Source of the DNA: Oxobacter pfennigii
GTDB lineage: Bacteria > Bacillota > Clostridia > Clostridiales > Oxobacteraceae
Reading direction: 5' to 3'
DNA length: 64,000 nucleotides
Assembly (NCBI RefSeq): GCF_001317355.1
Contig: NZ_LKET01000028.1
Span: forward strand, 1 to 64,000
Shown: piece by piece, positions 1-7,669 of the stretch
Layout of the letters: each line of letters opens with the position of its first letter
Position numbering within the stretch: position 1 is the stretch's first letter
Translations under genes and position numbers: made by a program
Notes under the pieces: generated by a model
Databases searched by the model: none
Told to the model about the DNA's origin: nothing
What the model saw: only the letters and a program-made list of their open reading frames with translations

Positions 1-46
1 TTAGTATCTGCTCCTTAAACTCATGTGAATATGCATTACCTTTCAT
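1..46 (-). CDS. IS3-family transposase OrfA, N-terminal start (partial)
   Basis: The reading frame begins with ATG at 46 and runs off the window edge; its first residues (MKGNAYSHEFKEQIL) match the usual start of the helix-turn-helix OrfA of IS3-type transposases. A purine-rich AAGGGGG lies about 10 nt upstream. Only 15 codons are visible, so it cannot be told whether the element is intact. Confidence 0.6.
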   Translation of the reverse strand, partial: MKGNAYSHEFKEQIL

Positions 47-127
47 TTGAATATGCCCCCTTAAGCTTCTGATTTTATTCTAGCTAATGGTTCGTATTTT
101 GTCCAAACTAATTAGGGGGCTTAGGAG
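47..127. mobile_element. Left end of an IS3-like element
   Basis: Read on the minus strand, this stretch has the look of an IS3/IS150-type terminus: a C-rich start (TAAGCCCCCTAATTAG), then GTTTGGACA, then AAGGGGGCAT just before the OrfA ATG. The precise terminal base is not certain because the other end lies outside the window. Confidence 0.5.
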
Positions 128-175
128 AAAAAAGAAAACAATACTATTCGTAAAAGACAAGTTTTGTGAAAAGTA

Positions 176-203
176 TTGTATTTTTTCTCCCCTGTTGTAT
201 AAT
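176..203 (+). promoter_or_regulatory. Putative promoter of the tyrosine recombinase gene
   Basis: TTGTAT (176-181), a 16-nt spacer and TATAAT (198-203) lie 50 nt before the ATG at 253. The -35 is imperfect and the spacer slightly short. Confidence 0.4.
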
Positions 204-252
204 TAATACATAACCAAGCTAGCTTTTCATATTGCTATTATGAGGTGAATTT

Positions 253-1326
253 ATGCCATCAAACATTACATATCAGGAAGAATTAAAACATAAACAAACT
301 TTAAAATTAAGAGAACAAATTAATATGCTTCCTAACTTCTGCAAGGAATTTTTTATTGGTATCGAACCTACAACATCCATATTGACCAGGATAAGCTATT
401 CTTATGACCTTAATATGTTCTTTGGTTACCTTGTTGAAAATCACAGCTACTTCTCTAAAAAATCCGTTCATGAAATTATTTTAAGCGACCTTGAATTGAT
501 TTCCTCTGCCGATATTGAATCCTTTATGGAGTATTTAAACTTCTATGTAAAGCCTCATAAGGATAATCCTGAGCATACCCTTGAATATTCAAATGATAAT
601 AAGGGAAAAGCCCGTAAGCTGGCCTGTATCAGGTCTTTCTACAAGTATTTTTATAAAAGGCAGAGAATTAAAGTAAACCCGGCTTCTTTTGTCGATATGC
701 CTAAAATCACGGAAAAGCCTATTATAAGGCTGGAAGTTGATGAGGTTGCGAGGCTTTTGGATATTGTTGAGTCCGGAGAAGAGCTTACAGAGACCCAATT
801 AAGGTATCAGAAGTATACGAGAGCCCGTGATATCGCCATATTATCGCTATTTTTAGGTACAGGTATAAGGGTCAGCGAATTAGTGGGAGTAAATATATCC
901 GATATAGATTTTAACTTAAATGGCTTTAAAATAACCAGAAAAGGCGGAAATCAGGTAATTCTGTACTTCAGCAATGAAGTAAAAAGTGCCCTGGAGAACT
1001 ATATTAATGAAAGAAAAGAAATAACTCCTATAGCAGGTTATGAGGATGCTCTCTTTTTATCACTGCAAAGGAAAAGGATAAATGTAAGAAGCGTTCAGAC
1101 CCTTGTAAAGAAATATACATCTATGGTTACAAACCTTAAGAATATCTCTCCTCATAAATTAAGAAGCACATACGGCACCAATCTTTACAGGGAAACGGGA
1201 GATATTTATATTGTTGCCGATGTGTTAGGCCATAGGGATGTTAATACCACTAAAAAGCATTATGCTGCAATCGACGATGAGAAAAGAAGAATGGCAGCTA
1301 AGATAGTAAAACTGAGGGAAGACTAA
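253..1326 (+). CDS. Tyrosine recombinase/integrase (XerC/D type)
   Basis: Site-specific DNA recombinase of the tyrosine family, 357 aa. The catalytic set is complete: R206 (in GTGIRVSEL), K230, H301 and R304 (HKLR), H327 (LGHRD) and nucleophile Y337. An N-terminal SAM-like core-binding domain spans roughly 30-140. An RBS (GAGGTG) precedes the ATG. It is about 50 residues longer than XerC/XerD, mostly at the N-terminus. A separate canonical xerD is present at 39186, so this could be the XerC partner or a relative with its own site. It converges on the Cys/His-rich gene; a terminator lies between. Confidence 0.85.
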   Translation: MPSNITYQEELKHKQTLKLREQINMLPNFCKEFFIGIEPTTSILTRISYSYDLNMFFGYLVENHSYFSKKSVHEIILSDLELISSADIESFMEYLNFYVKPHKDNPEHTLEYSNDNKGKARKLACIRSFYKYFYKRQRIKVNPASFVDMPKITEKPIIRLEVDEVARLLDIVESGEELTETQLRYQKYTRARDIAILSLFLGTGIRVSELVGVNISDIDFNLNGFKITRKGGNQVILYFSNEVKSALENYINERKEITPIAGYEDALFLSLQRKRINVRSVQTLVKKYTSMVTNLKNISPHKLRSTYGTNLYRETGDIYIVADVLGHRDVNTTKKHYAAIDDEKRRMAAKIVKLRED

Positions 1327-1327
1327 T

Positions 1328-1352
1328 AAGGGAGGCTAATCCTCCCTTTTCT
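1328..1352 (+). terminator. Rho-independent terminator, recombinase gene
   Basis: AAGGGAGG (1328-1335), 5-nt loop, CCTCCCTT (1341-1348), then TTTT. It follows the stop codon directly. Confidence 0.8.
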
Positions 1353-1359
1353 GATTTTA

Positions 1360-1746
1360 TTAATGATGGTGATGGTCGTGACCGCAATCGCAGCTATCAT
1401 CGTGGTCATGATCATGGATGTGTTCGTCTTCATGTTCGCGTTGGTGCTGTTCAAGATATTCGCTTAAACCGGGTATATCTTCTATGAATATTACCTCATC
1501 ATCGTATTCTATGTCATTTCCTTTATTGAACTTCCAGCTATCCTTATAATCAAGGCTGACTTTCAATACTGCATCATTATTTTCTTCATCTGCAAGCTCA
1601 TCTATCTGTATTCCGTTGTAATCATAATCTTGTATGCAATTGCCGCAGTTGTCGCATATTTTATCGGGGTTGATATCGCAGAAATTACAGTCTCCGCATT
1701 CATCACAAATCTTGTTATCGTAAATAATACAGGTGCTACCGTACAT
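1360..1746 (-). CDS. Cys-rich, His-tailed putative metal-binding protein
   Basis: 128 aa, function unknown. The N-terminal 45 residues hold four CxxC pairs (CDEC, CNFC/CDNC, CGNC) plus further Cys, resembling a multi-metal or Fe-S/zinc knuckle. The middle is acidic. The last 25 residues alternate H and D (EHIHDHDHDDSC, then GHDHHHH), as seen in Ni/Zn storage or chaperone tails. It is 47 nt downstream of the LysM gene on the same strand and may share its LexA-controlled promoter. Metal binding is inferred from composition only. Confidence 0.7.
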   Translation of the reverse strand: MYGSTCIIYDNKICDECGDCNFCDINPDKICDNCGNCIQDYDYNGIQIDELADEENNDAVLKVSLDYKDSWKFNKGNDIEYDDEVIFIEDIPGLSEYLEQHQREHEDEHIHDHDHDDSCDCGHDHHHH

Positions 1747-1793
1747 AATTTAATTCGCCCTCTATCTATTTGAATATGTGAAATAACTAATAA

Positions 1794-2102
1794 TTATTTT
1801 ACATCTTGTTTTAACATTTTTAAAGGTATTTTTATTTCCTGACCCCAAATTATATTTGAAGAAGTTAAATTATTTACCTTTTTGATATCGTAAATAGCTT
1901 TTCTTATATCTTTATAGTTTTCACAATTTTTTTTGACGATATACCATAATGTATCGCCTTTTTCAACGGTTATGGTAGCATATTCAACTTTGGCGTTACC
2001 ATGTACCCTTAATGTAATTATAAAGGTAAATAACATAAATGATGAAATTAATAAGACTATGAATCTGTTAAATGCTTTTCTTCTGCGAGCACTTCTTTTC
2101 AT
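1794..2102 (-). CDS. YneA-like LysM protein (SOS cell-division suppressor)
   Basis: 102 aa: basic N-terminus, one membrane segment (about residues 14-32) and a C-terminal LysM domain (about 43-95, with EKGDTLWYIVKKN and a final GQEIKIP). This is the architecture of Bacillus YneA, which delays division during DNA damage and is likewise divergent from lexA. Two LexA boxes lie in the shared intergenic region, one inside its promoter spacer. Function is inferred from context plus architecture; the LysM family is broad. Confidence 0.8.
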   Translation of the reverse strand: MKRSARRRKAFNRFIVLLISSFMLFTFIITLRVHGNAKVEYATITVEKGDTLWYIVKKNCENYKDIRKAIYDIKKVNNLTSSNIIWGQEIKIPLKMLKQDVK

Positions 2103-2121
2103 TTTTTAACCCCCATAATTA

Positions 2122-2133
2122 GAACGTTTGTTC
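2122..2133. promoter_or_regulatory. LexA (SOS) box 1
   Basis: GAACGTTTGTTC is an exact GAAC-N4-GTTC core of the Gram-positive SOS box. It lies 20 nt upstream of the LysM gene start, downstream of its -10. Confidence 0.85.
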
Positions 2134-2146
2134 GTTTGGTATTTTT

Positions 2147-2176
2147 ATAATAACAGAACATATGTTCACAAGTCAA
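2147..2176 (-). promoter_or_regulatory. Promoter of the YneA-like gene
   Basis: On the minus strand TTGACT (2176-2171), 18-nt spacer, TATTAT (2152-2147). LexA box 2 occupies the spacer, which explains repression. Confidence 0.65.
2156..2167. promoter_or_regulatory. LexA (SOS) box 2
   Basis: GAACATATGTTC is a perfectly palindromic SOS box between the -35 and -10 of the LysM gene promoter. Confidence 0.9.
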
Positions 2177-2195
2177 GAGAAAATTATAAAAAAAT

Positions 2196-2209
2196 CGAAC
2201 ATTAGTTTG
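2196..2209. promoter_or_regulatory. LexA (SOS) box 3 at the lexA promoter
   Basis: CGAACATTAGTTTG matches CGAAC-N4-GTTYG and overlaps the -35 (TTGCAT, 2207-2212) of lexA, as expected for autorepression. Confidence 0.75.
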
Positions 2210-2236
2210 CATATTTTTTAAATATTGTGTTATAAT
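2207..2236 (+). promoter_or_regulatory. lexA promoter
   Basis: TTGCAT (2207-2212), 18-nt spacer, TATAAT (2231-2236). Confidence 0.65.
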
Positions 2237-2331
2237 TATTGCAGATACTAGTTTTGCATACTTGCGCCATTAAATTTCTGTATAAATTGATGCTTTAATT
2301 AAGATACAAAGGTTTTGTGAGGTGTGTTCCA

Positions 2332-2946
2332 ATGAGTAACGACTTTGAAAAGACTGATAAACAGTCAGAAATATTACAGTTTATTAGAAAAGAAATATTA
2401 GATAAGGGCTATCCCCCTTCAGTTCGTGAAATATGCAACGCTGTGGGGCTTAAGTCCACTTCTACTGTCCACGGGCACCTTGAAAGATTAGAGAAAAAAG
2501 GACATATAAGAAGAGACCCCACCAAGCCCAGGGCAATCGAAATTTTAGATGAATATCAGACTAAAAAAGAAATAGTGAATATACCTATTGTAGGCAAGGT
2601 TACTGCCGGCCAGCCTATCCTGGCATATGAAAATGTGGATGATATATTCCCTCTTCCTATGGATTTTGTTCAGTCCAATAAGCAAACATTCATATTGAGA
2701 GTACAGGGTGAAAGCATGATTGAAGCAGGTATTTTAAACGGCGATTATTTAATCGTGGAGCAGCGGTCCACAGCAGAAAATGGTGAAATAGTAGTTGCTC
2801 TTATTGAAGATGAAGCTACCGTTAAAACCTTCTATAAAGAGAAAGATCATATAAGGCTTCAGCCGGAGAATCCATCTATGGCTCCATTAATCCTTCAAGA
2901 CGTTAAAATTTTAGGAAAAGTCATAGGATTATTCAGGAGATTTTAA
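2332..2946 (+). CDS. lexA: LexA repressor/autopeptidase
   Basis: SOS repressor that self-cleaves when stimulated by RecA filaments. Residues 1-70 form the winged-helix DNA-binding domain ([20 protein letters not shown]); the linker holds the A92-G93 cleavage bond (VTAGQP); the S24 peptidase dyad is S128 (GESM) and K165 (EATVKTF). The frame is open five codons upstream to a GTG at 2317, but GAGGTG at 2319-2324 sits 7 nt before ATG 2332, which gives the usual 204 aa. Three SOS boxes upstream indicate autoregulation and control of the divergent LysM gene. Confidence 0.97.
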   Translation: MSNDFEKTDKQSEILQFIRKEILDKGYPPSVREICNAVGLKSTSTVHGHLERLEKKGHIRRDPTKPRAIEILDEYQTKKEIVNIPIVGKVTAGQPILAYENVDDIFPLPMDFVQSNKQTFILRVQGESMIEAGILNGDYLIVEQRSTAENGEIVVALIEDEATVKTFYKEKDHIRLQPENPSMAPLILQDVKILGKVIGLFRRF

Positions 2947-2955
2947 AAAATTCAA

Positions 2956-3002
2956 ATTTAAAACACCTCTTTTAAAACAAAATTAAAAGAGGTGTTTTAA
3001 AT
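2956..3002. terminator. Bidirectional terminator between lexA and ynbB
   Basis: A perfect 20-bp stem (2956-2975 with 2983-3002) and 7-nt loop, with A/T tracts on both sides, between the two convergent stop codons. Confidence 0.9.
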
Positions 3003-3012
3003 TTTATTATGC

Positions 3013-4308
3013 TTATAAAGATATATATCCTTTATCCAAGAGATTTTGAAGAGCAATCATTATGCCTATTTTTGCATGCTCATAAGTAAGCCCGCCCTGA
3101 AGATAAGCTATATAGGGTTCTCTTATAGGAGCATCAGCGCTTAATTCAATTGAAGAACCCTGTATGAATGCACCTGCCGCCATAATTACTTGATCATTAT
3201 AACCAGGCATATCCCAAGGCTCGGCGTTTACGAAGGAATCAATTGGAGAACCTTTTTGTATGCCCTGGCAAAAGGCAATCAAAGTGTCTTTGTTTTTAAA
3301 CTTAATGCCCTGTATTATATCGCTCCTCGAACTATCAACTTCAGGACATACTTCAAAGCCTAAGGTTTCAAATGATTTAGAGCAGAATATAGCGCCCTTT
3401 AATGCTTCCATGGTCACATGAGGTGCCAGGAAGAATCCCTGATATAATTGCCTCATAACTCCAAAGGTTGAGCCGCATTCCCTGCCAATTCCAGGCGAAG
3501 TGAGCCTATATGACGCATTTTCAACATATTCCTTTTTGCCCGCAATATAACCGCCTGTCGGGGCTATGCCGCCGCCGGGGTTTTTTATTAAAGAACCTGC
3601 CATCAAATCCGCGCCTGCTTCAGTAGGCTCATATGTATCAAGAAATTCTCCGTAACAGTTATCTACAAAGCATATTACGTCCTTCCTGACTTTTTTAACC
3701 AAAACTATTATATCTTCAATATCCTTAAGGGTTAATGCCGGCCGCCAGCCATATCCGGTAGATCTTTGAATTTCAACAAGCCTTATTTTATCATCGCTTA
3801 TAAGCGCATTTTTAATGCTTTCAAAATCCGGCTTGCTGTTTTCGGCTAAATTGATTTGTATATAGCCTACGCCATATTCCTTTAAAGACCCCCTGCTCTC
3901 TCTTATGCCTATTATTTCTTCAAGAGTGTCGTAAGGCTTTCCTGTTACAGCAAGGATTTTATCTCCCGGCCTTAAGTTGCCGAATAAGGCAACGGAAATG
4001 GCATGGGTTCCGGATACGAAGTGAGGCCTTACTATACAATCCTCGGAATTAAAGGCATCTGCATATACCCTATCTAATGAATCCCTTCCTATGTCGCCAT
4101 AGCCATAGCCCGTGGTAAATGCAAAATGTGCATCGGAAATTTTATTTTTCTGAAAGGCTCTTAATACCTTGTATTGGTTGTATGCCTTTATTTCATCCAG
4201 CTCTTCAAATTTATATTTAATGGATTTTTCAACTTTTTCGCAAAGATTGCTTATCTTTTCATCTATCATGTATACCTTTGATAAATAATCCTTTGTTTTA
4301 TTGAACAA
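3013..4308 (-). CDS. ynbB: PLP-dependent lyase-like protein YnbB (aluminium resistance family)
   Basis: 431 aa, fold-type I PLP enzyme of the COG4100 family, annotated as methionine gamma-lyase-like or aluminium resistance protein; the physiological reaction is not settled. The region around DNCYGEF and the GSLIKNPGGGIAPTGGYIAG block, with its lysine, is the cofactor-binding core. The start is a TTG preceded by GGGAGAGG. It is the last gene of the spoVK operon; in Bacillus the homologue also lies near hfq and spoVK. The strong lexA-facing terminator ends the transcript. Confidence 0.85.
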   Translation of the reverse strand: MFNKTKDYLSKVYMIDEKISNLCEKVEKSIKYKFEELDEIKAYNQYKVLRAFQKNKISDAHFAFTTGYGYGDIGRDSLDRVYADAFNSEDCIVRPHFVSGTHAISVALFGNLRPGDKILAVTGKPYDTLEEIIGIRESRGSLKEYGVGYIQINLAENSKPDFESIKNALISDDKIRLVEIQRSTGYGWRPALTLKDIEDIIVLVKKVRKDVICFVDNCYGEFLDTYEPTEAGADLMAGSLIKNPGGGIAPTGGYIAGKKEYVENASYRLTSPGIGRECGSTFGVMRQLYQGFFLAPHVTMEALKGAIFCSKSFETLGFEVCPEVDSSRSDIIQGIKFKNKDTLIAFCQGIQKGSPIDSFVNAEPWDMPGYNDQVIMAAGAFIQGSSIELSADAPIREPYIAYLQGGLTYEHAKIGIMIALQNLLDKGYISL

Positions 4309-4339
4309 AAAACTCAGTCCTCTCCCAATTGATACTGTA

Positions 4340-4537
4340 TTATTCTATCACAGAGACTGAATTATCGCAATTAATGGTGTCTCCGCATATGCTGCATTTA
4401 TTGTTTTTAAGAGATTCCATCCTTATTTCAAAAGGAGCATATGATAAACCAAGCATAATTCCCTGCGACTTGCCCCTTCTCCTGCCTAATCCATATCCCA
4501 ATACAAAGGCAAATAAAAAAGCTAATATAATATACAT
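4340..4537 (-). CDS. Small membrane-anchored Cys protein, unknown function
   Basis: 65 aa. One N-terminal transmembrane segment (YIILAFLFAFVLGYGLG), a basic stop-transfer (RRRGK) and a C-terminal CSIC...C motif that could hold a metal. GGAG eight nt before ATG 4537 decides the start; the open frame extends three codons further to a GTG. The start of the gene overlaps the end of the upstream membrane gene, and ynbB follows 31 nt later, so it belongs to the spoVK operon. Confidence 0.65.
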   Translation of the reverse strand: MYIILAFLFAFVLGYGLGRRRGKSQGIMLGLSYAPFEIRMESLKNNKCSICGDTINCDNSVSVIE

Positions 4538-4542
4538 TACTG

Positions 4543-5094
4543 TCACTCCTGAATTTTAAGTTTAGTGCTCTTTATGCCGGATAATGCCGATATCGCTATT
4601 GATATCAGCGAACAGGTTAATGCCTTAAATCTGTCTATATATAAAGAAATTATTATCAAAATTATAAGCGCAACGGAAACTTCTACCCGGCCGAAAATTG
4701 CTGCCCAATTCTTTTTTCCCGTTGAAGCATCGTATCTTTCATCAATCAAATCATCTATGAGCTGTATGGCAAAAATAATCAGCAAAGAGAAAACCGATGA
4801 TTTTACACCTGCTATAATTACTAATAAGATTATTACTATTATTTGTTCCTGGTATGCCTTAAGGCCGATTATCAAAGTGATGTTCCTGTCATGAAACATG
4901 CCTATTATGTAAGCACTTAAAAAAAGCCCCAGATTTTCTCTATATAAAAAAATTGATATGCCGAGAAAGCACATTATATAAGGTATATTTACGGTTTTAT
5001 TTTCATCTACAAAATCATCAAAAAGCTTTATAGACAAGCCCAATAATAATGCGGAGATAATAAAAAGATGATTGTCAGATAATCTTAGATACAT
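4543..5094 (-). CDS. Polytopic membrane protein with UbiA-like Asp motifs
   Basis: 183 aa with about six hydrophobic segments. Two acidic motifs, DDFVDEN (residues 26-32) and IDDLIDERYD followed by a basic stretch, sit at membrane edges like the two Asp-rich motifs of UbiA-type prenyltransferases. The protein is much shorter than UbiA (about 290 aa), so it may be a reduced relative or an unrelated protein. It overlaps the GTPase gene by 20 nt; an RBS (GAGGT) lies inside that gene. Function unknown. Confidence 0.6.
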   Translation of the reverse strand: MYLRLSDNHLFIISALLLGLSIKLFDDFVDENKTVNIPYIMCFLGISIFLYRENLGLFLSAYIIGMFHDRNITLIIGLKAYQEQIIVIILLVIIAGVKSSVFSLLIIFAIQLIDDLIDERYDASTGKKNWAAIFGRVEVSVALIILIIISLYIDRFKALTCSLISIAISALSGIKSTKLKIQE

Positions 5095-5686
5095 ATTTTT
5101 TTACCTCAGGAAAGCCCAATTCTTTAAGAGCAGAAATTTTAATTATCTTTACCTCAGGAAAGCTTTCATCTAATATATGTAATTTATTCTCATTCTGTAT
5201 CAGATCAAGCTTGTTTGCAAGAATAATATAATTTCCTCTGTATTTGCCGTATTTATATATCTGCATATCCATATCATCAATTTTCTTTGAATCACTTATC
5301 CATGCTGCATCGACTATATGAAAAAGCACAGCATCTTGTTTCATCAATGAAATTGTCTGAGCCATGCCCTCTCTAATATCCTGATCAAAATGTATGGTTG
5401 AGCTAAGTCCTGTAGTATCTATGAATTCAGCGTATTTACTGCCTTTGAACACAGGTATATTAAGCTCCGTTGCCTGAATGCATTTGGTTGAATTGGGAGT
5501 GTCATTAACCAGGTTTTTTTTAAATGCTCCTATTTCGTTATTTCTTATATATTCTTCCCGGGCATCCTTGAACTTTATGGTTATATCATTATAACCCATA
5601 AATTCGCAGAAATTCAGCAAAAACAAAGTCTTGCCTGCATTTGCCCTACCTATTATTATAAATGACTTTCTGGGAGCCTTCTTCAT
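5075..5686 (-). CDS. Small TRAFAC-type GTPase
   Basis: 203 aa with all G motifs: G1 GRANAGKT (13-20), G3 DTTG, G4 NKLD, G5 SALKE. The G domain is essentially the whole protein. It overlaps the 3' end of spoVK by 41 nt, with its own RBS (AGAGGA). In Bacillus the GTPase between spoVK and ynbB is HflX (about 420 aa); this protein lacks HflX's extra domains. A sporulation role together with SpoVK is possible but only inferred from position. Confidence 0.75.
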   Translation of the reverse strand: MKKAPRKSFIIIGRANAGKTLFLLNFCEFMGYNDITIKFKDAREEYIRNNEIGAFKKNLVNDTPNSTKCIQATELNIPVFKGSKYAEFIDTTGLSSTIHFDQDIREGMAQTISLMKQDAVLFHIVDAAWISDSKKIDDMDMQIYKYGKYRGNYIILANKLDLIQNENKLHILDESFPEVKIIKISALKELGFPEVKKYVSKII

Positions 5687-6614
5687 CTACAAAATCCTCT
5701 CCTTTTAATGATATAAGGTCCTCCCTTGAGATATTAGGCTTATTTACCAAGCGTACTGCCTGTTTTCTTATGGCAGCTTCCACGATATTTCTTACTAGTC
5801 TTGCATTGCCTAGCCTATAATCATTGCTTTGGGATTTACTGTCCAAAATAGCTCTGATGCGTCTTATAGCATCCGGAGAAAGCTTATATTGCCTTTTCTC
5901 AACCATTATTTTTGATATTTTTATTAAATCCTCGGTGCTGTAGTCGTTGAATTCGATTTTTATAGGAAATCTGGACTTAAGCCCGGGATTGGTAGATATG
6001 AAGTAATCCATTTCATCCTGATAACCGGCTAAGATTAAAACAAAGCTTTCTCTGTAATCCTCCATTGCTTTAACCAGCGTATCGATTGCCTCCTTGCCGA
6101 AATCTTTGTCACCGCCCCGAGCCAGAGAATAGGCCTCGTCTATAAAGAGTATTCCGCCTAAGGCTTTTTTTACCTGCTCCCTCACCTTCTGAGCTGTATG
6201 GCCTATATATTCGCCAACTAGGTCCGCCCTCTCTACTTCCACTAAATGGCCTTTTTCCAGGATGCCTATTTTGTTGAAAATCTTGCTTAATATTCTTGCA
6301 ACGGTGGTTTTTCCGGTTCCGGGATTTCCTTTAAAGACCATATGAAATACCAGTGAGTCGGCCGTTAAGTTTTCCTCTTTTCTCCTCTTCTGTATGGTGG
6401 CAAAGGCTTGAATTTCTTTGACCAGCTTTTTAACATCATAAAGCCCTATAAGGCTGTCCAATTCCTTCATCACATCTTCTAAGGTCTCCTGTTGCCGCAT
6501 ATTCTTATTTCCCGTATTCTGCAGCTTTTCACCCGACATTTCCTTAAGCATTTCCGAGCATGAAACTCTGCCTATTTTAAGCAACATTAAAAGATGGTCA
6601 AATCTGTCTTCCAT
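5646..6614 (-). CDS. spoVK: Stage V sporulation protein K, AAA+ ATPase
   Basis: 322 aa AAA+ ATPase of the CbxX/CfxQ-SpoVK family, needed for spore maturation in Bacillus. Walker A GNPGTGKT, Walker B ILFIDEAY, sensor and arginine-finger region (NPGLKSRFP) and a C-terminal lid are all present. The N-terminal 45 residues are a family-variable extension. The open frame starts one codon earlier at a GTG, but GGAG 9 nt upstream favours ATG 6614. It starts an overlapping string of genes ending at ynbB. Confidence 0.92.
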   Translation of the reverse strand: MEDRFDHLLMLLKIGRVSCSEMLKEMSGEKLQNTGNKNMRQQETLEDVMKELDSLIGLYDVKKLVKEIQAFATIQKRRKEENLTADSLVFHMVFKGNPGTGKTTVARILSKIFNKIGILEKGHLVEVERADLVGEYIGHTAQKVREQVKKALGGILFIDEAYSLARGGDKDFGKEAIDTLVKAMEDYRESFVLILAGYQDEMDYFISTNPGLKSRFPIKIEFNDYSTEDLIKISKIMVEKRQYKLSPDAIRRIRAILDSKSQSNDYRLGNARLVRNIVEAAIRKQAVRLVNKPNISREDLISLKGEDFVDEEGSQKVIYNNR

Positions 6615-6645
6615 CACATCAACTCCGCATTTTACCCTGCTATAT

Positions 6646-6843
6646 TTATATTATGCGGGCAGGATAAAAATTGTGATTAAAAATAATTATATTTTTGTTA
6701 TGTTTTATTTCCACAGTGGAGACGCGCTTATCTTCTTCAGATGAACTGCCTTCTATTCCTATTGAAGACTCAAAATCTAAAAACAACAATCTATCGATAT
6801 TAGTTTCAGTGAGAACCTACTGTCTTAGCTGTTCTTTATTCAT
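6646..6843 (-). pseudogene. Small ORF upstream of spoVK interrupted by an in-frame TAG
   Basis: ATG at 6843 opens MNKEQLRQ, then TAG (6819-6817), then 56 sense codons to TAA at 6646, with no other stop. The residues after TAG (for example EIKHNKNIIIFNHNFYPARI) look like normal protein. It ends 31 nt before spoVK on the same strand. No strong RBS is visible. It may be a decayed gene, a sequencing error or a readthrough (for instance pyrrolysine) case; I do not recognise the family. Confidence 0.45.
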
Positions 6844-6904
6844 TTCGGGTTTATATTTTAGTATAGTATTAAAAGAATAATATAATAAATGAAAGGAAGG
6901 GATT

Positions 6905-7173
6905 ATGAACTCTAAAAAAATAAGAACTATATTAAAACTTTTGATGTTCTAATAGCTATTGCCAGCATCATGGCTCTACTCTTTTATGAAGTTTACTGGC
7001 CTTCCGTCACATTTCTGATTATTGCCTTGATAGTGGAATACGTAAGTTTATTTTTAAATGTACGAAAATATCTGGACTCAAGAGCAAGGGGGTTAGTTTA
7101 TCCTATCATACAAAATATGTTTCTAGTTTTTACCATTACAGTTGGGCTGATTCTCTACACAATGTTTTACTAA
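6905..7173 (+). pseudogene. Small membrane protein gene with a frameshift at an A7 run
   Basis: A good RBS (GAAAGGAAGGG) precedes ATG 6905, but that frame stops after 15 codons at 6950. Slipping one base back in the A7 run (6914-6920) joins it to an open frame to 7173 encoding a two- to three-segment membrane protein (KTFDVLIAIASIMALLFYEV, then VEYVSLFLNV). The internal ATG 6970 has no RBS. Either a one-base indel or a sequencing error in the homopolymer. The 181 nt up to the hfq terminator hold nothing I recognise. Confidence 0.5.
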
Positions 7174-7334
7174 ATGTGATCCAAAGAATTTTGCAGTTTT
7201 AGGTAAGCTATATTTGTTTTCTTAATGTGAATATATACGAAGACAAAAGCAAAATCGTGCAATAGAAAGACGGCTCCCAACTTTGGATGCCGCCCCCTAT
7301 TTAGGGTATAAGTAGGCTATTAGGCCCAAATAAA

Positions 7335-7356
7335 AAAAGCCGTAGAAACGGCTTTT
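7335..7356 (-). terminator. hfq terminator
   Basis: On the minus strand AAAAGCCG, 6-nt loop, CGGCTTTT followed by a T run; it overlaps the hfq stop codon. Confidence 0.85.
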
Positions 7357-7615
7357 ACTCTTCGGTTTTATCGGTATTTGTGCTCTCTTGAGGTGCTGTA
7401 AACAATATTGGCTTTAAGGGTGAAATAGTTGAAACTGCATGCTTATATATGAGTATTTGCTTGCCTTCGCTGTCGAGGATAATAGTGAAATTATCAAATC
7501 CTTTGACTTGGCCTTTTAATTGAAATCCATTCGTTAAATGTATAGTAACAGGTATATGACCTTTTCTTGACTGATTTAAGAAAACATCCTGTAAATTGTT
7601 ATTTATTTTATTCAT
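7355..7615 (-). CDS. hfq: RNA chaperone Hfq
   Basis: Hexameric Sm-like RNA chaperone, 86 aa. Sm1 ([18 protein letters not shown]) and Sm2 (IYKHAVSTI) are canonical; the C-terminal tail is short and polar, as in other Firmicutes. The open frame extends to 7630, but GGAGG 8 nt before ATG 7615 decides the start. It follows miaA in the same direction, as in Bacillus and many other bacteria. Confidence 0.95.
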   Translation of the reverse strand: MNKINNNLQDVFLNQSRKGHIPVTIHLTNGFQLKGQVKGFDNFTIILDSEGKQILIYKHAVSTISPLKPILFTAPQESTNTDKTEE

Positions 7616-7669
7616 ATTACCATCCTCCATAAGTGTAACACTTTATTTTATTTAATAATAGTTCTATAT

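Noticed and set aside
6695-6880. 61-aa plus-strand frame
   Set aside because: No RBS and composition fits a shadow of the minus-strand frame upstream of spoVK.
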